From positions 1 through 64,000 of the forward strand of contig PAKZ01000024.1 of assembly GCA_002706335.1 (NCBI GenBank): 64,000 nucleotides of DNA. The letters run 5' to 3'. Source of the DNA: Ahrensia sp. (GTDB lineage: Bacteria; Pseudomonadota; Alphaproteobacteria; Rhizobiales; Rhizobiaceae). Below the pieces are notes generated by a model. The model did no database searches, was not told where the DNA came from, and worked only from the letters and a program-made list of their open reading frames with translations. A program made the translations under genes and the position numbers. Position 1 is the stretch's first letter. Every line of letters starts with the position of its first letter. Shown one piece after another: positions 61,385-64,000 of this stretch.

Positions 61385-62376
61385 TGGATCTCAGCCAGGT
61401 AATGCCGAAATTTCCGGACGTGACGCAGTTCGCGATCCCTTTCTTCATTCTTGCGATGATCGTCGAGCTTGTCTGGCTGAAGTTTTCGGGCGCCAGGAAC
61501 AAGGCGGGCTTCGAGACGCGCGACACGCTGACATCCTTGCTGATGGGAACGGGAAATGTCGTAGCAGGGATGGTTTTCGGCATCGTTTCCTATGCCGCGC
61601 TCGTGTGGCTATGGCAGTTCCGTTTCCTCGACCTCGGCCTGCACTGGTGGGTCTTTGCGGGAGCCTTCCTGCTCGATGATCTCCGCTACTACTGGTATCA
61701 CCGCATTGCGCATCGGGTTCGCTGGGTCTGGGCGGAACACGTCAATCACCATTCCTCCCAGCATTACAATCTGTCGACGGCGCTCAGGCAGTCATGGACG
61801 GGGCTGTTCACCGGCATGTTCGTGCTGCAGGCGCCGCTGGTCCTGCTCGGCCTGCATCCGGCCGTGATCGCTTTCACCTTCGGCTTCAACCTGATCTACC
61901 AGTTCTGGATCCACACCGAGGCGATCGGCAAGATGCCGGGCTGGTTCGAAGCGGTGTTCAACACGCCGTCGCATCACCGCGTCCACCACGCGACCAATCC
62001 GCGTTATCTCGACGCAAACTATGCCGGCGTGCTGATCATCTGGGATCGCATCTTCGGAACCTTCGTCGAGGAACTGGAGGAGGACAGGCCGCGCTATGGC
62101 ATCGTCAAGAATATCGGCACGTTCAATCCCTTCAAGGTCGCCTTCCATGAATGGATCAACATGCTACGCGACGCCTTTCAGCGCGGTCTGACGTTTCGCC
62201 AGCGGCTCGGATATCTGTTCATGCCGCCGGGCTGGAGCCATGACGGCAGCCGCAAGGGCTCCGGACAGCTGAAGGCGGATTATGTGCGGCTCCATCCCGA
62301 TCAGGCCGGCATGCCGGGGCTGCCCGGCGGTAAGACGGCCAAAGCGCAGAGCGCAATGCCGGTCCCCGGCGAGTAG
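61384..62376 (+). CDS. Sterol desaturase/fatty acid hydroxylase family protein
   Basis: A 330-residue membrane di-iron enzyme of the sterol desaturase/fatty acid hydroxylase superfamily. The His boxes are HRIAH near residue 103, HVNHH near 119 and SHHRVHH near 198, with WIHTEAIGKM between. Four membrane helices surround them. Substrate is unknown; hydroxylation of a membrane lipid or hopanoid precursor is possible. It overlaps the small membrane protein by one base, so the two are translationally coupled. Confidence 0.92.
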   Translation: MDLSQVMPKFPDVTQFAIPFFILAMIVELVWLKFSGARNKAGFETRDTLTSLLMGTGNVVAGMVFGIVSYAALVWLWQFRFLDLGLHWWVFAGAFLLDDLRYYWYHRIAHRVRWVWAEHVNHHSSQHYNLSTALRQSWTGLFTGMFVLQAPLVLLGLHPAVIAFTFGFNLIYQFWIHTEAIGKMPGWFEAVFNTPSHHRVHHATNPRYLDANYAGVLIIWDRIFGTFVEELEEDRPRYGIVKNIGTFNPFKVAFHEWINMLRDAFQRGLTFRQRLGYLFMPPGWSHDGSRKGSGQLKADYVRLHPDQAGMPGLPGGKTAKAQSAMPVPGE

Positions 62377-62382
62377 AAAGCC

Positions 62383-63087
62383 CTAGTCCGGCTGCAGTTC
62401 CGCGATCTCCGCAGGAATGGCGGACAGGTTGGACACAACGCGATAGCGCGTATGGCCGGCCGGCTCGTCGGCGTGCTCGAGCGCCCATGTCAAGTCGTGC
62501 GGAACGTGAACCGCCCAGCATCCTGCCTCCAGCGCCGGCAGGACGTCGGACTTCAGCGAATTGCCGATCATCATGCCCCGCGCCGGCCCTTGGCCATGAC
62601 GGTCGAAGACGCGGCGATAAACGTCCGGCGTCTTGTCCGAGACGATCTCGACATGGTCGAAATAGTCCGCAAGGCCGGATTGGACGAGCTTGCGCTCCTG
62701 ATCGAACAGATCGCCCTTGGTCACGACCAGCAGCGTGTAATGGTCGCGCAGCGCCTGCAATGTCTCGACGACGCCGGGAAGCAATTCGACCGGGTGGTCG
62801 AGCATCGCTTTGCCCAGCCCCAGAATATCGCGCACGACGGCGGGAGGAAGATCGTCGCCGCAGAGCATCGTCGCCGTTTCCAGCATGGAAAGCGTGAAGC
62901 CTTTGACCCCGAATCCGTAGAAGCCGATATTGCGCCGCTCGGCACCCAGCAGTTCCGCCTCGACTTTGTCCGCATCGGCGAAGGGTTCGAGCATCGAGAT
63001 GAAACGCCGCTGGCTGTCCTGAAAGAACCGTTCGTTCTGCCAGAGAGTGTCGTCGGCGTCGAAGGCGATGGCGGTTAGTGGGCGCAT
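62383..63087 (-). CDS. HAD family hydrolase
   Basis: A 234-residue phosphatase-like protein of the haloacid dehalogenase superfamily. Motif I is FDADDTLW (Asp10 nucleophile), motif II VTKGD near residue 122, and motif IV MIGNSLKSDVLPALEAG near 172. A C1-type helical cap lies between. Substrate unknown. It converges with the hydroxylase gene (6 bases between stops) and follows the phosphate transporter gene on the same strand. Confidence 0.88.
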   Translation of the reverse strand: MRPLTAIAFDADDTLWQNERFFQDSQRRFISMLEPFADADKVEAELLGAERRNIGFYGFGVKGFTLSMLETATMLCGDDLPPAVVRDILGLGKAMLDHPVELLPGVVETLQALRDHYTLLVVTKGDLFDQERKLVQSGLADYFDHVEIVSDKTPDVYRRVFDRHGQGPARGMMIGNSLKSDVLPALEAGCWAVHVPHDLTWALEHADEPAGHTRYRVVSNLSAIPAEIAELQPD

Positions 63088-63105
63088 GCCAAGCCTATAG
63101 ACCGA

Positions 63106-64000
63106 TCAGAAGGCCGCATCCAGAAGCAGGAAGGTTACCGCCGAGAGGGCTGCGGCGGCGGGGACGGTGACCACCCAGGCAGCGACAATGGTGGTGAAAT
63201 GCGCACGGCGAACCAGCATGCGCCGCCGCGCTTCCTCCGGTTGCGCCGCAATCGCGGGCTGCGGATCGCGGCCTTCCGTCTGCCGGCGGCGGCTGTTGTA
63301 CTTGCGGGCCATATAGTCGCGCCGACGCTTCGAGCGCGCGGTGTACCACTCGCGGAAGAAGCCCACGCCGAACACCGCGCCCACGGCGATGTGGGTCGAG
63401 GAAACCGGCAGGCCGAGCCAAGAGGCGATGATAACGGTGACAGCGGCCGACAATGCGACGCAGTAGGCGCGCATCGGATTAAGCTTGGTGATCTGCTCGC
63501 CGACCATACGGATCAGTTTTGGGCCAAACAGCAACAGGCCGAAGGAAACCCCCGCCGCTCCGATCAACATAACCCAAAAGGGGATAGACACCTTCGTCAG
63601 AACTTCTCCCGCTTCGGCGGTGTGAACGACAGCGGCGAGCGGTCCGACGGCGTTGGCGACGTCGTTGGCTCCATGAGCGAACGAGAGCAACGCGGCCGAA
63701 CAGATCAGCGGGATGTTGAAGAGTTTGCGCACCGACTGGTTGCGGTTCTCCATGCCTTCCGACTGGCGGCGGATGAGCGGGCGAGTTGTGACATATGTGA
63801 TAGCGCCTGCGGCAAGGCCGATTCCCAGGATTGCCAGGCCGTTGAGATGGATGATCTTCTTGAGACCTTTCATGGCGAGATAGGCGGTGAAGGCCGCCGC
63901 CATAATCGCGAGCAGCACAGGCACCCAACGGCGCGCCGCAGCGATCTTGTCGTCCCGATAGATGATGTTGATCTTGATGAAGGCGAGGAATGCGGCGCCG
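63106..64000 (-). CDS. Inorganic phosphate transporter (PiT family), partial
   Basis: The reading frame remains open to the window edge; at least 298 residues are visible and the N-terminal part lies beyond 64000. The PiT signatures are clear: SFAHGANDVANAVGPLAAVV and GLPVSSTHIAVGAVFGVGF, with several membrane helices and a basic cytoplasmic loop (SKRRRDYMARKYNSRRRQ) between. It is a low-affinity phosphate:cation symporter. A GTG inside at 63924 is only an internal codon. It is followed by the HAD hydrolase gene on the same strand. Confidence 0.92.
   Translation of the reverse strand, partial: GAAFLAFIKINIIYRDDKIAAARRWVPVLLAIMAAAFTAYLAMKGLKKIIHLNGLAILGIGLAAGAITYVTTRPLIRRQSEGMENRNQSVRKLFNIPLICSAALLSFAHGANDVANAVGPLAAVVHTAEAGEVLTKVSIPFWVMLIGAAGVSFGLLLFGPKLIRMVGEQITKLNPMRAYCVALSAAVTVIIASWLGLPVSSTHIAVGAVFGVGFFREWYTARSKRRRDYMARKYNSRRRQTEGRDPQPAIAAQPEEARRRMLVRRAHFTTIVAAWVVTVPAAAALSAVTFLLLDAAF

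Noticed and set aside
1-64000. Search for prophage, insertion sequence, integrase, toxin-antitoxin pair or CRISPR
   Set aside because: No transposase, integrase, terminase, Cas or toxin-like protein was seen among the supported genes on either strand.

Overview
The window looks like a chromosomal segment of a GC-rich alphaproteobacterium of the order Hyphomicrobiales (rhizobia and relatives). The evidence is an ExoR-type Sel1 protein, a PopZ homologue directly upstream of valS, and the gene run erpA-dgt-argS-SPOR protein-nagZ-scpA-scpB-(ABC ATPase)-tatABC-serS-surE-pcm-nlpD/M23-yajC-secDF, which is a conserved core order in that group. Genus and family cannot be fixed from the sequence alone. 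I see no prophage, insertion sequence, CRISPR array, rRNA operon or replication origin.

Left part (1-25 kb) is a patchwork of short units and divergent regulator/target pairs. It starts with a palindromic intergenic element and a tandem pair of small unknown genes. TrkH, threonine ammonia-lyase, an AI-2E/PerM family membrane protein and a membrane-anchored alpha/beta hydrolase follow. Next come a DUF1254 lipoprotein facing a TetR regulator across a palindrome, CpdB, an HlyU-like protein and a class-I-like EPSP synthase. An ArsR regulator lies between two SRPBCC genes. After these are Lrp/AldR facing alanine dehydrogenase, a YqjI-like PadR regulator with three copies of a 9-bp operator-like word, DUF1203, a Tat-targeted OmpA-like protein, a cysK-alaX-sseA-GNAT cluster, an orphan AAA ATPase, Cfa and photolyase.

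Middle part (25-39 kb) holds tRNA-Asn and tRNA-Cys, small unknown proteins, an isoaspartyl-methyltransferase-like gene with a TolC gene, popZ-valS, a FadL-type porin, exoR, xthA and a purine/uracil-type permease.

Right part (39-64 kb) is mostly one strand of core genes: Fe-S insertion (erpA, opposite strand), dNTP control (dgt), tRNA charging (argS, serS), cell-wall and division (SPOR protein, nagZ, NlpD-like M23), chromosome condensation (scpAB), and protein export (tatABC, yajC, fused secDF). It closes with an Mth938-domain protein, an NDUFAF6-like squalene/phytoene-synthase-fold protein, a small membrane protein overlapping a fatty acid hydroxylase, a HAD hydrolase, and a phosphate transporter cut by the window end.

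Nothing in the window is clearly a new multi-gene system. The most unusual signals are: the tandem paralogue pair with a conserved leader and only synonymous change in its N-terminal block (316-1334); the PadR operator triplet (15.8-16.0 kb); the class-I-like AroA with Phe where Pro is usual; the ArsR/SRPBCC module; a degenerate M23 protein; and an ABC ATPase without a permease between scpB and tatA.
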